Source: Streptomyces melanogenes (GTDB lineage: Bacteria > Actinomycetota > Actinomycetes > Streptomycetales > Streptomycetaceae). From it: a stretch of DNA of 64,000 nt. Both the position numbers and the translations under genes were made by a program. The stretch lies in the NCBI RefSeq assembly GCF_014649795.1, contig NZ_BMTS01000003.1:310001-374000 (forward strand). Direction: 5' to 3'. Under the pieces are notes generated by a model. That model was not told the DNA's origin. It did no database searches and saw only the letters and a program-made list of their open reading frames with translations. Shown here one piece after another: positions 54,473 to 63,104 of the stretch. Each line of letters opens with the position of its first letter. Positions within the stretch are counted from its first letter, which is position 1.

Positions 54473-54946
54473 ATGGCGGAACACACCAGCTCGTCTATCA
54501 CCATCGAGGCGGCACCGGCCGAGGTGATGGGGGTGATCGCCGACTTCGCCCGCTACCCGGAGTGGACCGGCGAGGTGAAGCAGGCCGAGGTGCTGTCCAA
54601 GGACGCCGAGGGCCGGGCCGAGCAGGTCCGGCTGGTGCTCGACGCGGGCGCCATCAAGGACGACCACACCCTCAAGTACACCTGGGACGGCCCCCACAAG
54701 GTGAGCTGGAGCCTGGTCAAGTCGCAGATGCTGCGCGCCCTCGACGGCTCGTACGCCCTGGCCGCCGCCCCCGGCGGCCACACCGAGGTCACCTACCAGC
54801 TGACCGTCGACGTCAAGATCCCCATGCTCGGCATGATCAAGCGCAAGGCCGAGAAGGTCATCATCGACCGCGCGCTCGCGGGCCTGAAGAAGCGCGTCGA
54901 GAGCGGCGCGGCGGCCGGTACCGCCGACGGGGCCGAGAAGGCCTGA
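54473..54946 (+). CDS. SRPBCC (START/polyketide cyclase-like) lipid-binding protein
   Basis: Protein of 157 residues with ggagg before the ATG. SRPBCC helix-grip fold: SSITIEAAPAEVMGVIADFARYPEWTGEVK, then YTWDGPHKVSWSLV, and a C-terminal long helix (KRKAEKVIIDRALAGLKKRVES). These form a hydrophobic cavity for lipids or polyketide-like ligands. It is followed one base later by the ArsA-like ATPase gene, so the two are co-translated and may work together; the pairing is common in Streptomyces, function unknown. Confidence 0.9.
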   Translation: MAEHTSSSITIEAAPAEVMGVIADFARYPEWTGEVKQAEVLSKDAEGRAEQVRLVLDAGAIKDDHTLKYTWDGPHKVSWSLVKSQMLRALDGSYALAAAPGGHTEVTYQLTVDVKIPMLGMIKRKAEKVIIDRALAGLKKRVESGAAAGTADGAEKA

Positions 54947-54947
54947 C

Positions 54948-56129
54948 GTGCGTACGGTCCTCGTCACCGGTCCCGGCGGCGCGGGCCGCACCACCGTCGC
55001 CGCCGCGACCGCGCTCGCGGCGGCCCGGCGCGGGGAGCGCGCCCTGCTCCTGAGCGCCGACCGTGACGACCCGCTCACCGCGCTGCTCGGCGGCGAGGAG
55101 GTGGCGCGCCTCGACGTCGTCCGCATCGACTCCGGCGCCGACTTCCGCACCGAACTGCTCGCCCTCCAGGACCGGGCCGGTACCGTCCTGGAGCTCCTGG
55201 GCGCGGGCCGCCTGGACGGCGAGGAGCTGACCGAGCTGCCCGGCGCCGAGCAGCTGGCCCTGCTCAAGGCCCTGCGCGAGACGGCGGCGGGCGACCACGA
55301 CCTGGTCGTCGTCGACATGCCGCCGGTCCACCAGAGCGTCGCCGCCCTCGCCCTGCCCGGGCAGCTGCGCCGCTATCTGCGCCGGCTGCTGCCGCCCGAG
55401 CGGCAGGCCGCCCGCTCGCTGCGCCCGGTCCTCGCCCAGCTCGCCGGGGTCCCGATGCCCGCGCAGTGGCTGTACGAGACGGCCGCCCGCTGGGACGCGG
55501 AACTGGCCGCCGTCGAGGCCGTGGTGGCGGACCCGACGACGACCGTACGGCTGGTCGCCGAGCCCACCCCGACCGCCGCGGCCGCCCTGCGCACCGCCCG
55601 CCTCGGCCTCGCCCTGCACGGGGCGGTGCCCGACGCGGTGATCGCCAACCGCGTGCTGCCCACCGGCTCGGCCGACCCCTTCCTCGCCGCCCTCTCCGGG
55701 CAGCAGCAGTGCGTGCTCAAGGAGCTGGCCGAGGAGTTCGCCGCCGTACCGCTGCACGAGGTCCCGCACCTGGGCCGCGACCCGCGGGGCACCGAGGAGC
55801 TGGACGAGCTGATCGACGGGCCGACCGGCGAGGTCGCCCTGTGGTCCGAGGACGGCGCCTTCGTACGCCCCGAGCCCTGGCACGTCGAGGACCGGCTGGC
55901 CGACGACGGCGTCCTGGTGTGGCACCTTCCGCTGCCCGGGGCCACCCGCGACCGGCTCGGTCTGGTGCGGCGCGGCGACGAACTCCTGCTCACCGTCGGC
56001 CCGTTCCGCAAGATCACCACGCTGCCGTCCGCGCTGCGCCGCTGCACGGTCTCCGGCGCCGGGCTCACCGACGGCGTGCTGCGGATCCGGTTCACCCCGG
56101 ACCCGGATCTGTGGCCCCGGACGCGCTGA
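54948..56129 (+). CDS. ArsA/GET3-like ATPase with altered P-loop
   Basis: Protein of 393 residues, GTG start. ParA/ArsA fold: P-loop GPGGAGRTTVAAATALAAA, DLVVVDMPPVHQSV as Walker B, ANRVLP in place of the A-loop asparagine motif. The usual P-loop lysine is arginine, and the deviant N-terminal lysine is missing, so ATP hydrolysis may be reduced. A C-terminal beta-rich domain (PGATRDRLGLVRRGDELLLTVG) resembles the small HSP20-like domain seen on ArsA relatives. Coupled to the SRPBCC gene; DUF5304 gene follows. Confidence 0.85.
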   Translation: MRTVLVTGPGGAGRTTVAAATALAAARRGERALLLSADRDDPLTALLGGEEVARLDVVRIDSGADFRTELLALQDRAGTVLELLGAGRLDGEELTELPGAEQLALLKALRETAAGDHDLVVVDMPPVHQSVAALALPGQLRRYLRRLLPPERQAARSLRPVLAQLAGVPMPAQWLYETAARWDAELAAVEAVVADPTTTVRLVAEPTPTAAAALRTARLGLALHGAVPDAVIANRVLPTGSADPFLAALSGQQQCVLKELAEEFAAVPLHEVPHLGRDPRGTEELDELIDGPTGEVALWSEDGAFVRPEPWHVEDRLADDGVLVWHLPLPGATRDRLGLVRRGDELLLTVGPFRKITTLPSALRRCTVSGAGLTDGVLRIRFTPDPDLWPRTR

Positions 56130-56195
56130 ACGCCGTACCCCCATTCGGGTAACGTCGAGAGAACAGACCCTTCTCTTCAGTAGCTGGAGTCCGCC

Positions 56196-56660
56196 ATGAG
56201 CGAAGCCACCGAGCGTCCCGCCCCCGACGCGGATGCCTGGGCCGACGCGTGCGCCGAGGACCTCGCCGCGGAGAAGGCGCGCCGCCGGGCCGCCTACGGG
56301 CCGCCGCCCGGCTCGGCCGCCGAGGAGCTGCGCAAGCTGGTCGACGCGGTCGCCGACAAGGTCGCCTCCTTCCAGTCGTCGCTGCCCGGCATGGCCGCGC
56401 AGAGCGCCGTGCAGCAGCTGATCGGCCAGGCGAAGGCCGTGGTCGAGCCGGTCATCGAGCGCAACCCGCAGGTCTTCGACCACCTCGCGGCGGCGGGCGG
56501 CGAGCTGCTGGCGGCCTACCGCTCGGCGGTCGAGGGGCACGAGCGGCGCTGGGCGTCCGGCGAGCCCTCCGGTACGGCTCCGGGCGGTCCTTCGGACGGG
56601 CCGGGGAAGGGCGACGGCGGGGCGGGCGCGGGGCCGACCGAGCACATCGACCTGGACTGA
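56196..56660 (+). CDS. DUF5304 protein
   Basis: Protein of 154 residues. Acidic/Ala-rich N-terminus (DADAWADACAEDLAAEKARRR), helical centre (AEELRKLVDAVADKVASF), and a disordered Gly/Pro-rich C-terminus ending EHIDLD. No membrane segment or catalytic motif; the family is found in Streptomyces next to the SRPBCC and ArsA-like genes. Its stop overlaps the glkA promoter. Function unknown. Confidence 0.85.
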   Translation: MSEATERPAPDADAWADACAEDLAAEKARRRAAYGPPPGSAAEELRKLVDAVADKVASFQSSLPGMAAQSAVQQLIGQAKAVVEPVIERNPQVFDHLAAAGGELLAAYRSAVEGHERRWASGEPSGTAPGGPSDGPGKGDGGAGAGPTEHIDLD

Positions 56661-56688
56661 CTGACGGGTGCCCGCCCTCGGGTACGGT
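56661..56688 (+). promoter_or_regulatory. glkA promoter candidate
   Basis: -35 ctgacg (56661-56666), 16 bp, -10 tacggt (56683-56688); transcription would start near 56695, leaving a ~32-nt leader with tgaggga before the ATG. Confidence 0.5.
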
Positions 56689-56726
56689 TGGCCTTAGCGG
56701 GGCTCGACCGAAAACTGAGGGACTTA

Positions 56727-57668
56727 ATGGGACTCACCATCGGCGTCGACATCGGCGGCACCAAGATCGCGGCGGGAGTGGTCGACGAGGAGGGCCACAT
56801 CCTCGAGACGCACACCGTGCCCACGCCGCCGACCGCTGACGCCATCGTGGACGCGATCTGCGCCGCGGTCGAAGGGGCCGGCAAGGGTCACGAGATCGAG
56901 GCCGTCGGCATCGGCGCCGCCGGATACGTCGACGACAAGCGCGCCACCGTGCTGTTCGCACCCAACATCCACTGGCGCCACGAGCCGCTGAAGGACAAGG
57001 TCGAGCAGCGGGTCGGGCTCCCGGTCGTCGTCGAGAACGACGCGAACGCGGCGGCCTGGGGCGAGTACAAGTTCGGCGCGGGCCAGGGCCACGAGGACGT
57101 CATCTGCATCACGCTCGGCACGGGCCTGGGCGGCGGCATCATCATCGGCAACAAGCTGCGGCGCGGCCGCTTCGGCGTCGCCGCCGAGTTCGGCCACATC
57201 CGCGTGGTGCCCGACGGGCTGCTGTGCGGCTGCGGCAGCCAGGGCTGCTGGGAGCAGTACGCCTCGGGGCGCGCGCTCGTGCGGTACGCCCGCCAGCGCG
57301 CCAACGCGACCCCCGAGAACGCCGAGATCCTGCTCGCCCTGGGCGACGGCACGATCGAGGGCATCGAGGGCAAGCACATCAGCGCCGCCGCCCGCCAGGG
57401 CGACCCGGTCGCGGTGGACTCCTTCCGCGAGCTGGCCCGCTGGGCGGGCGCGGGCCTGGCCGATCTGGCCTCGCTCTTCGACCCCTCGGCGTTCATCGTC
57501 GGCGGCGGCGTCTCGGACGAGGGCGAGCTGGTCCTCGACCCGATCCGCAAGTCGTTCCGGCGCTGGCTGATCGGCGGCCAGTGGCGACCGCACGCGCAGG
57601 TGCTGGCGGCGCAGCTCGGCAACAAGGCGGGGCTGGTGGGCGCGGCGGACCTGGCGCGCCAGGGCTGA
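56727..57668 (+). CDS. glkA: ROK-family glucokinase
   Basis: Protein of 313 residues. ASKHA fold: TIGVDIGGTKIAAGVVDEEG (phosphate 1), NDANAAAWGEYKFGAG, LGTGLGGGIIIG, and the ROK zinc motif EFGHIRV...CGCGSQGCWEQYASG. It phosphorylates glucose with ATP and in Streptomyces is central to carbon catabolite repression. Length and motifs match S. coelicolor GlkA. Preceded by its own promoter candidate within the end of the DUF5304 gene. Confidence 0.96.
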   Translation: MGLTIGVDIGGTKIAAGVVDEEGHILETHTVPTPPTADAIVDAICAAVEGAGKGHEIEAVGIGAAGYVDDKRATVLFAPNIHWRHEPLKDKVEQRVGLPVVVENDANAAAWGEYKFGAGQGHEDVICITLGTGLGGGIIIGNKLRRGRFGVAAEFGHIRVVPDGLLCGCGSQGCWEQYASGRALVRYARQRANATPENAEILLALGDGTIEGIEGKHISAAARQGDPVAVDSFRELARWAGAGLADLASLFDPSAFIVGGGVSDEGELVLDPIRKSFRRWLIGGQWRPHAQVLAAQLGNKAGLVGAADLARQG

Positions 57669-57744
57669 GCGCGGTCTGCCGCACGGCTTCTTGAGGCAGT
57701 TGAGCGCCCGTCGCCTCCCCTCCCGGACGCGGCGGGCGCCGCAC

Positions 57745-57750
57745 TATGTT
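57745..57750 (+). promoter_or_regulatory. -10 hexamer of candidate leaderless promoter, EEP gene
   Basis: tatgtt seven bases ahead of the ATG at 57758, with no Shine-Dalgarno. Confidence 0.4.
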
Positions 57751-57757
57751 GTGGCCC

Positions 57758-58504
57758 ATGCCGCTCACGGATCTTCCCGCGTCCCGTACGGAGAACGGCT
57801 CGGCCGTGATCCGGGTCCTCAGCTACAACATCCGCTCGATGCGCGACGACAACGCGGCGCTGGCCCGGGTGATCCGCGCCTGCGACCCGGACCTGGTCCT
57901 CATCCAGGAGGCGCCGCGCTTCTTCCGCTGGCGCAAGGCAGCGGCGCGGCTCGCGGCGGCGTGCGACCTGGTGGTCCTGAGCGGCGGCGCGACGGCGGCG
58001 GGGCCGCTGCTGCTGTGTTCGCTGCGGGCGACGGTGGAGCGCACGGAGGACGTCCTGCTCCCGCTCACGCCCGGGCTGCACCGGCGCGGGTTCGCTGCCG
58101 CGGTGGTACGGGTCGGGGGTGCGCGTCTGGGTGTCCTCAGCTGCCACCTCAGCCTCCAGGCGGATGAGCGCGAGGCGCAGGCGGGGCTGCTGCTCGACCA
58201 CTTGGCGTCGCTTTCCGTGCCGCACGCGGTGGCGGGCGGCGACCTCAACGACCGGCCCGACGGGCGGGCGTTCCGCCGCCTGGCTGGGGCGCTCCAGGAC
58301 TGCTGGGCGGTTCGTCCCTGGGGGGCCGAGTACACGTCGACGCCTGTCGATCCTCATCAGCGGATCGATGCGGTGTTCGCGACGGCGGGGGTGGAGGTGT
58401 TGGGGTGTGGTGTGCCGGTGGGGTTGGCGGGGGTGACGGAGGGGGACCTGCGGGGGGCTACGGATCATTTGCCGGTGCTGGCTGCGTTGCGGGTTCCGGT
58501 GTAG
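57758..58504 (+). CDS. endonuclease/exonuclease/phosphatase (EEP) family protein
   Basis: Protein of 248 residues. EEP fold: VLSYNIRSMRDDNAAL (first Asn), DLVLIQEAPRF (metal-binding Glu), SCHLSLQADERE (catalytic His), VAGGDLNDRPDG (Asp-Asn) and the final GATDHLPVLA (Asp-His). All catalytic residues are present; substrates range from DNA to phospholipids and cannot be chosen. No signal peptide. A type A repeat follows as likely terminator. Confidence 0.9.
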   Translation: MPLTDLPASRTENGSAVIRVLSYNIRSMRDDNAALARVIRACDPDLVLIQEAPRFFRWRKAAARLAAACDLVVLSGGATAAGPLLLCSLRATVERTEDVLLPLTPGLHRRGFAAAVVRVGGARLGVLSCHLSLQADEREAQAGLLLDHLASLSVPHAVAGGDLNDRPDGRAFRRLAGALQDCWAVRPWGAEYTSTPVDPHQRIDAVFATAGVEVLGCGVPVGLAGVTEGDLRGATDHLPVLAALRVPV

Positions 58505-58601
58505 GAGCCCCCACCCCGCCCCTTCCCGAAAGCCCTCTGGCGGGCGGCCGGGTGGTGGGTCGGGGCGGGCTGCCGGGGGCTTCGCCCCCGGACCCCCTTG
58601 C

Positions 58602-58728
58602 TTCGTCTGCGGGCCGTCCCCAACTGGTCGCGCAGTTCCCCGCGCCCCTTAAATGCGCCCCTGCGGGGGCGCCCCTGTAGGGGCGCGGGGAACTGCGCGA
58701 CCAGCCACGCACGGCCCGCAGACGAAAA
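58602..58728. repeat. type A palindrome, complete unit
   Basis: Forward arm 58629-58649 and reverse arm 58679-58699, outer arms ttcgtctgcgg (58602) and cccgcagacgaaaa (to 58728). Another hairpin (ccgggggc/gcccccgg) precedes it at 58573-58591. Between convergent genes. Confidence 0.9.
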
Positions 58729-58764
58729 CGGGGGTCGGGGCGCAGCCCCAGAAAAAGGGCGAGG

Positions 58765-59319
58765 TCAGACCACCGCACCCCGGCCCGGGTCGTCCCCGTC
58801 CTCGTCGTCCTGGGTCATGCGTGCCACCAACGTGGCGAAGCCGCCGATGAAGCCGCCGACGCCCAGCGTCGTGAGCCACCACGTGAACTCCCACTGGAGC
58901 ACCGCCGCCAGCAGCATCAGCAGCGGGCCGCCGATCACCGCCAGCCACGCGAACTTCGCCGTGACGTCGGTCTCCGGCAGCGGCGGCGGCTCCGGCGGGA
59001 TGAAGTGGCCCTCGTCCGTGTCGTCCAGGTCGGAGTCCGATGGCTCCGCCACGCTGAAGTCGCGCGGCCCGCCCACGCCGGGCGCGAAGACCACCGAGCT
59101 GCCCAGCGGCTTGGGCTCGGGCGGCTCGGGGGCCGCGGGCGCCGGTGGCGGCGGCGTGTCGTTGCGGTCGCCCTCAAGGAGCGCCAGGTCCTCCACCGAC
59201 TTGAACGGCTTGGCCCCGGGCGGGTCGGACGGCTCCTCGCCGTACCCCGCCACGATCGCCGCCCACGCGGCGTCCTCGTCGATCGGCTGCGGCTCGCGGT
59301 CCGCGTCGTGCTCAGCCAC
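58765..59319 (-). CDS. C-terminally membrane-anchored hypothetical protein
   Basis: Protein of 184 residues from GTG 59319. Acidic, Pro-rich cytoplasmic part (PIDEDAAWAAIVAGYGEEPSD; PPPPAPAAPEPPEPKP), then two membrane helices (~125-165) and an acidic tail. Overlaps the end of the esterase gene by eight bases, so it is co-translated. The family is known only as hypothetical. Structural or assembly role cannot be judged. Confidence 0.85.
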   Translation of the reverse strand: MAEHDADREPQPIDEDAAWAAIVAGYGEEPSDPPGAKPFKSVEDLALLEGDRNDTPPPPAPAAPEPPEPKPLGSSVVFAPGVGGPRDFSVAEPSDSDLDDTDEGHFIPPEPPPLPETDVTAKFAWLAVIGGPLLMLLAAVLQWEFTWWLTTLGVGGFIGGFATLVARMTQDDEDGDDPGRGAVV

Positions 59320-60091
59320 CGGTCGTGCTCCCCTTCTTCCCGACACTCGGAGCGAGGCGGCCGATGAACGCGTAACTCTCCTCGAAGATCCGCTCCGCAT
59401 CGTGGTCCAACGTCGCCACGTGGTAGCTCTGTTCCAGCAGGATCTCGGTGACGTCCGTGGACGAGACCCGGCCCAGGATCCGCGCCGAGTCGGCCGGCGG
59501 CACCACATGGTCCTGCGGGCTGTGCAGCAGCAGCATCGGCTGGGTGACCTGCGGCAGCTCGCGGTCGACCTGCTGGAAGAACCGGCGCAGCGAGTGCGCG
59601 GCGTGCAGCGGCACCCTGTCGTACCCCACCTCCGCCGAGCCCTCCTTGGCGATGTCGCTGGCGATCCCCTTGGTGGAGCGCACGAAGTGGCGCACGACCG
59701 GCAGCGCGTGCGCCGCCACGCCGTGCACCTTGTTGCCGGGGTTGACGACCACGACGCCGCTGATCGCGTCCCCGTGCCGGGCCGCCAGCCGCAGCGCCAG
59801 CGCGCCGCCCATGGAAAGCCCGAAGACGAAGACCTGGGTGCAGCGCTGGAGCAGCTCGCCCAGTGCCCGGTCCACTTCCGCGTACCAGTCCTGCCAGCCG
59901 GTGAGCTGCATGTCCTGCCAGCGCGTGCCGTGTCCGGGCAGCAGCGGCAGCTCGACCGTCAGACCGCGCTCGGCCAGGAAGTCGGCCCACGGGCGCAGCG
60001 ACTGCGGGGAACCGGTGAAGCCGTGGCAGAGGAGGACGCCGACCTCTCCGCCCTCGTGGCGGAACGGCTCGGCTCCAGGGAGGACGGGCAC
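59312..60091 (-). CDS. alpha/beta hydrolase (carboxylesterase / monoacylglycerol lipase type)
   Basis: Protein of 259 residues. Triad visible: Ser in FGLSMGGALAL, Asp in LHSPQDHVVPP, His in EQSYHVATLDHDAE; oxyanion loop LLCHGFTGSPQS. Resembles the Est30/bacterial monoacylglycerol lipase family. I chose GTG 60091 (PVLPGAEPFRHEGG) because aggag lies six bases before it; the upstream GTG at 60157 lacks one. Divergent from the acyltransferase gene, suggesting a shared lipid role. Confidence 0.9.
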   Translation of the reverse strand: MPVLPGAEPFRHEGGEVGVLLCHGFTGSPQSLRPWADFLAERGLTVELPLLPGHGTRWQDMQLTGWQDWYAEVDRALGELLQRCTQVFVFGLSMGGALALRLAARHGDAISGVVVVNPGNKVHGVAAHALPVVRHFVRSTKGIASDIAKEGSAEVGYDRVPLHAAHSLRRFFQQVDRELPQVTQPMLLLHSPQDHVVPPADSARILGRVSSTDVTEILLEQSYHVATLDHDAERIFEESYAFIGRLAPSVGKKGSTTGG

Positions 60092-60212
60092 CGGGATCTC
60101 CTGTTCATGAGCAGGGGCTGGGGAGTCGTACTTCACGGTACGCGACCGGACTGACACCGACCAGAGCCGTCACCGGCCCGCGCGCGGGAGGGCGGGCCCC
60201 ACACGGGTTAAG

Positions 60213-60227
60213 GTCTGTTCGACAGAC
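60213..60227. promoter_or_regulatory. inverted repeat before the acyltransferase gene
   Basis: gtctgt, loop ttcg offset (3 bases tcg), acagac, 18 bp ahead of the start codon in the divergent region; a possible operator or the -10 side of a promoter (acatag). Confidence 0.4.
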
Positions 60228-60245
60228 ATAGGGAAGGCATCCGAG

Positions 60246-61025
60246 TTGATCTACGGCGCTATGAAGTTCTCCATCGGCGGGTCGCTGAAGCTTGCCTTCA
60301 GGCCCTGGGTGGAGGGCCTCGAAAACATTCCCGCCGAGGGGCCGGCGATCCTCGCCAGCAACCACCTCTCCTTCTCGGACTCGTTCTTCCTGCCGGCGGT
60401 CCTGGACCGCAAGGTGACGTTCATCGCCAAGGCGGAGTACTTCACCTCGCCCGGCGTGAAGGGCAAGCTCACCGCCGCCTTCTTCAAGGGCGTCGGCCAG
60501 CTCCCGGTGGACCGCTCGGGCGCGCGCGGCGCGGGCGAGGCGGCCATCAAGAGCGGCATCGAGGTCCTGGAGCGCGGAGAGCTGTTCGGGATCTACCCGG
60601 AGGGCACCCGCTCGCCCGACGGCCGCCTCTACCGGGGCAAGCCCGGCGGCCTCGCGCGCGTGGCGCTCGCCACCGGCGCGCCGGTGATCCCGGTCGCGAT
60701 GATCGACACCGAGAAGATCCAGCCGCCCGGCAAGGTCATGCCCAAGCTGATGCGCCCGGGCATCCGCATCGGCAAGCCGCTCGACTTCAGCCGGTACCAC
60801 GGCATGGAGGGCGACCGCTTCATCCTGCGCTCGGTGACCGACGAGGTCATGTACGAGATCATGAAGCTCTCCGGCCAGGAGTACGTGGACATCTACGCGA
60901 CCGCGGCCAAGCGCCAGATCGCGGACGAGGCCAAGCGGAAGGCCGACGAGGAGAAGGCGGCCGAGAAGGCCGAGAAGGCCCGGGAGGCCGAGCAGGCCAA
61001 GCACGCGGAACGGCCCGGCGACTAG
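60246..61025 (+). CDS. 1-acylglycerol-3-phosphate acyltransferase (PlsC-like)
   Basis: Protein of 259 residues, TTG start behind gggaagg (IYGAMKFSIGGSL). Acyltransferase motifs: NHLSFSDS (H-x4-D), FKGVGQLPVDRSG, YPEGTRSPDGRLYRGK, VIPVAMIDT. It adds the second acyl chain to lysophosphatidic acid at the membrane. A charged C-terminal coiled tail (residues ~225-259, Lys/Glu/Ala-rich) is an extension. The MacS-like kinase gene follows 25 bp later, so co-transcription is likely. Confidence 0.93.
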   Translation: MIYGAMKFSIGGSLKLAFRPWVEGLENIPAEGPAILASNHLSFSDSFFLPAVLDRKVTFIAKAEYFTSPGVKGKLTAAFFKGVGQLPVDRSGARGAGEAAIKSGIEVLERGELFGIYPEGTRSPDGRLYRGKPGGLARVALATGAPVIPVAMIDTEKIQPPGKVMPKLMRPGIRIGKPLDFSRYHGMEGDRFILRSVTDEVMYEIMKLSGQEYVDIYATAAKRQIADEAKRKADEEKAAEKAEKAREAEQAKHAERPGD

Positions 61026-61050
61026 TCGCGTCCGGCCGGGGGTGGGGAAC

Positions 61051-62259
61051 ATGGCGAAGCGCGAGCGCGTCATCAGGATGTCCGTCGAGCTGCCGCTGTG
61101 GCGCGCGCTCACCGCGTACCGCGTACTCACGATGGCGTACGCGGTGCTGGTCTTCGTGTCGGAGTACCGCGAGTTCGAGCGCCCCTGGGTGGGCGTCGTC
61201 TTCCTGTCGGTGCTCGCGGTGTGGACGCTGGCGACGCTGCCCCGGGTGGCGAACGCGGCGAGCTGCACCAAGCGGTTCCTCGGCGTCGACCTGGCGATCG
61301 CGCTCACCGGCATCCTGCTCACCCCGCTGGCGGACGCCGACGCGCAGTCGGTGAACAGCCCGACCCTGCCGACCATATGGACGGCGGGCTCGGTCCTCGC
61401 GTTCGCGATCAAGGGCGGCTGGCGCTGGGCGGCCTTCGCCTCCTCGCTGGTCGCCGCCGCCAACCTGGTCGAACGCGGCAGCCCCACCCGGGACACCCTC
61501 CACAACGTGCTGCTCGTCTGGGTCGCCTCCGTCGCCATCGGGTACGTGGTGGAGGTCGCCCGCGCGAGTGAGGCGACCCTCGCCCGCGCCCTGGAGATCG
61601 AGGCGGCGACCCGCGAGCGGGAGCGGCTGGCCCGGGACATCCACGACAGCGTCCTGCAGGTCCTCGCGATGGTGCAGCGGCGCGGCACCGCGCTCGGCGG
61701 CGAGGCGGCCGAGCTCGGCCGGATGGCCGGCGAGCAGGAGGTCGCCCTGCGGACCCTGGTCTCCAGCGGCCTGGTGCCCACCACGCGCGCGTCCGAGGAC
61801 CCGGCGCTCGGCGCGCTGGTCCGTACGGTCGAGGACGCCGAAGGCGAGAGCGACGGGGCCGACGTGGATCTGCGCGGCCTGCTCGCACCGCACGCCGGAT
61901 CCCGGGTCTCGCTGGCGGAACCGGGAGCTCCGGTGCTGCTCGCACCCCCCGCGGCCCGCGAGCTCGCGGCCGCTGTCAGTGCCGCGTTGGACAATGTCCG
62001 CAGACACGCGGGGGAGAGCGCCCAGGCCTGGATCCTGGTCGAGGACTGGGGGGACGAAGTGATCGTGACGGTACGGGACGACGGTCCCGGCATCCCGGAG
62101 GGCCGGCTCGCGCAGGCCGAGGGGGAGGGGCGCCTCGGCGTCGCCCTCTCGATCCGCGGCCGGCTGCGGGACCTGGGCGGCACCGCCGAGCTGATCTCGG
62201 TGCCCGGCCAGGGGACGGAAGTAGAGCTGAAGGTCCCACGGGGGAAGGCGAAGGCATGA
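61051..62259 (+). CDS. macS: sensor histidine kinase, MacS-like
   Basis: Protein of 402 residues. About five membrane helices (residues ~20-165), then HisKA_3 box ARDIHDSVLQVLAMVQRRG (phospho-acceptor His198), and a HATPase domain (LDNVRRHAGESAQAW, VRDDGPGIPEGR) similar to NarX/LiaS-type kinases. By neighbourhood (pfkA, regulator, kinase, acyltransferase, near glkA) it corresponds to the kinase I recall as MacS of S. coelicolor, which affects morphogenesis and actinorhodin; the symbol rests on memory of synteny. ATG 61051 follows ggggtgggg. Response regulator overlaps by four bases. Confidence 0.88.
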   Translation: MAKRERVIRMSVELPLWRALTAYRVLTMAYAVLVFVSEYREFERPWVGVVFLSVLAVWTLATLPRVANAASCTKRFLGVDLAIALTGILLTPLADADAQSVNSPTLPTIWTAGSVLAFAIKGGWRWAAFASSLVAAANLVERGSPTRDTLHNVLLVWVASVAIGYVVEVARASEATLARALEIEAATRERERLARDIHDSVLQVLAMVQRRGTALGGEAAELGRMAGEQEVALRTLVSSGLVPTTRASEDPALGALVRTVEDAEGESDGADVDLRGLLAPHAGSRVSLAEPGAPVLLAPPAARELAAAVSAALDNVRRHAGESAQAWILVEDWGDEVIVTVRDDGPGIPEGRLAQAEGEGRLGVALSIRGRLRDLGGTAELISVPGQGTEVELKVPRGKAKA

Positions 62260-62927
62260 GTGAGCTGCAGACGGTGAAGGTCATGGTGGTCGACGACCAC
62301 CCGATGTGGCGCGACGCGGTGGCGCGCGACCTGGCGGCCGCCGGGTTCGACGTGGTGGCCACGGCCGGGGACGGCCCGCAGGCGGTCCGCCGCGCCCAGG
62401 CGGTCACGCCCGACGTGCTGGTCCTGGACCTCAATCTGCCCGGCATGCCGGGCGTCCAGGTCTGCAAGGAGCTGGTCGGCGCCAACCCGGCGCTGAGGGT
62501 CCTGGTCCTGTCCGCCTCCGGCGAGCACGCGGACGTCCTGGAGGCGGTGAAGTCCGGCGCGACCGGCTATCTGCTGAAGTCGGCGAGCACCGAGGAGCTC
62601 ACCGACGCGGTGCGCCGCACGGCGGCCGGCGACCCGGTGTTCACCCCCGGCCTGGCCGGGCTCGTCCTCGGTGAGTACCGCCGCCTGGCCTCGGACCCGG
62701 CACCCGCCGCCGCCGACGAGCCGAAGGCCCCGCAGCTCACCGACCGCGAGACGGAGGTGCTGCGCCTGGTGGCGAAGGGCCTGAGCTACAAGCAGATCGC
62801 CGAACGGCTGGTCATCTCCCACCGCACGGTCCAGAACCACGTCCAGAACACCCTGGGCAAGCTCCAGCTCCACAACCGCGTGGAGCTGGTGAGGTACGCG
62901 ATAGAGCAGGGCCTCGACGAGGTGTGA
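62256..62927 (+). CDS. macR: NarL-family response regulator, MacR-like
   Basis: Protein of 223 residues. Receiver with DDHPMWRDAV (acidic pair) and phospho-acceptor Asp58 (VLVLDLNLPGMPG), lysine in GYLLKSASTEEL; C-terminal LuxR helix-turn-helix (LTDRETEVLRLVAKGLSYKQIAERL, SHRTVQNHVQNTLGKL). ATG overlaps the kinase stop. Partner of the kinase above; corresponds by synteny to MacR. Target promoters in the window are not evident. Confidence 0.92.
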   Translation: MSELQTVKVMVVDDHPMWRDAVARDLAAAGFDVVATAGDGPQAVRRAQAVTPDVLVLDLNLPGMPGVQVCKELVGANPALRVLVLSASGEHADVLEAVKSGATGYLLKSASTEELTDAVRRTAAGDPVFTPGLAGLVLGEYRRLASDPAPAAADEPKAPQLTDRETEVLRLVAKGLSYKQIAERLVISHRTVQNHVQNTLGKLQLHNRVELVRYAIEQGLDEV

Positions 62928-62974
62928 GCCGCCCGCGCATGCACGTGCTCCGCTCGTACGAGTGAATGACCACC

Positions 62975-63007
62975 CGTCAACAGCCCCTTGAATTCAAGGA
63001 ATTGACG
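62975..63007. promoter_or_regulatory. nested palindrome upstream of pfkA
   Basis: A perfect 14-bp palindrome ccttgaattcaagg (62986-62999) lies between cgtcaa (62975-62980) and ttgacg (63002-63007), giving nested symmetry. ttgacg could be a -35 element. Unknown regulator. Confidence 0.45.
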
Positions 63008-63024
63008 ATTCGCCCCATCCCGGG

Positions 63025-63038
63025 GTGACCTGCGTCAC
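63025..63038 (+). promoter_or_regulatory. CRP/FNR-type site upstream of pfkA
   Basis: gtga, six bases, tcac, within the longer repeat gggtgac-ctgc-gtcaccc (63023-63040). The half-sites match the core of CRP-type boxes. It lies 67 bp before the pfkA start. Confidence 0.45.
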
Positions 63039-63104
63039 CCTTAGCGTGACCCGTAGAGGCCTTCGAGGGCTTCCATGTGTCCGTCACGGCGAAGGGACAA
63101 TTCC

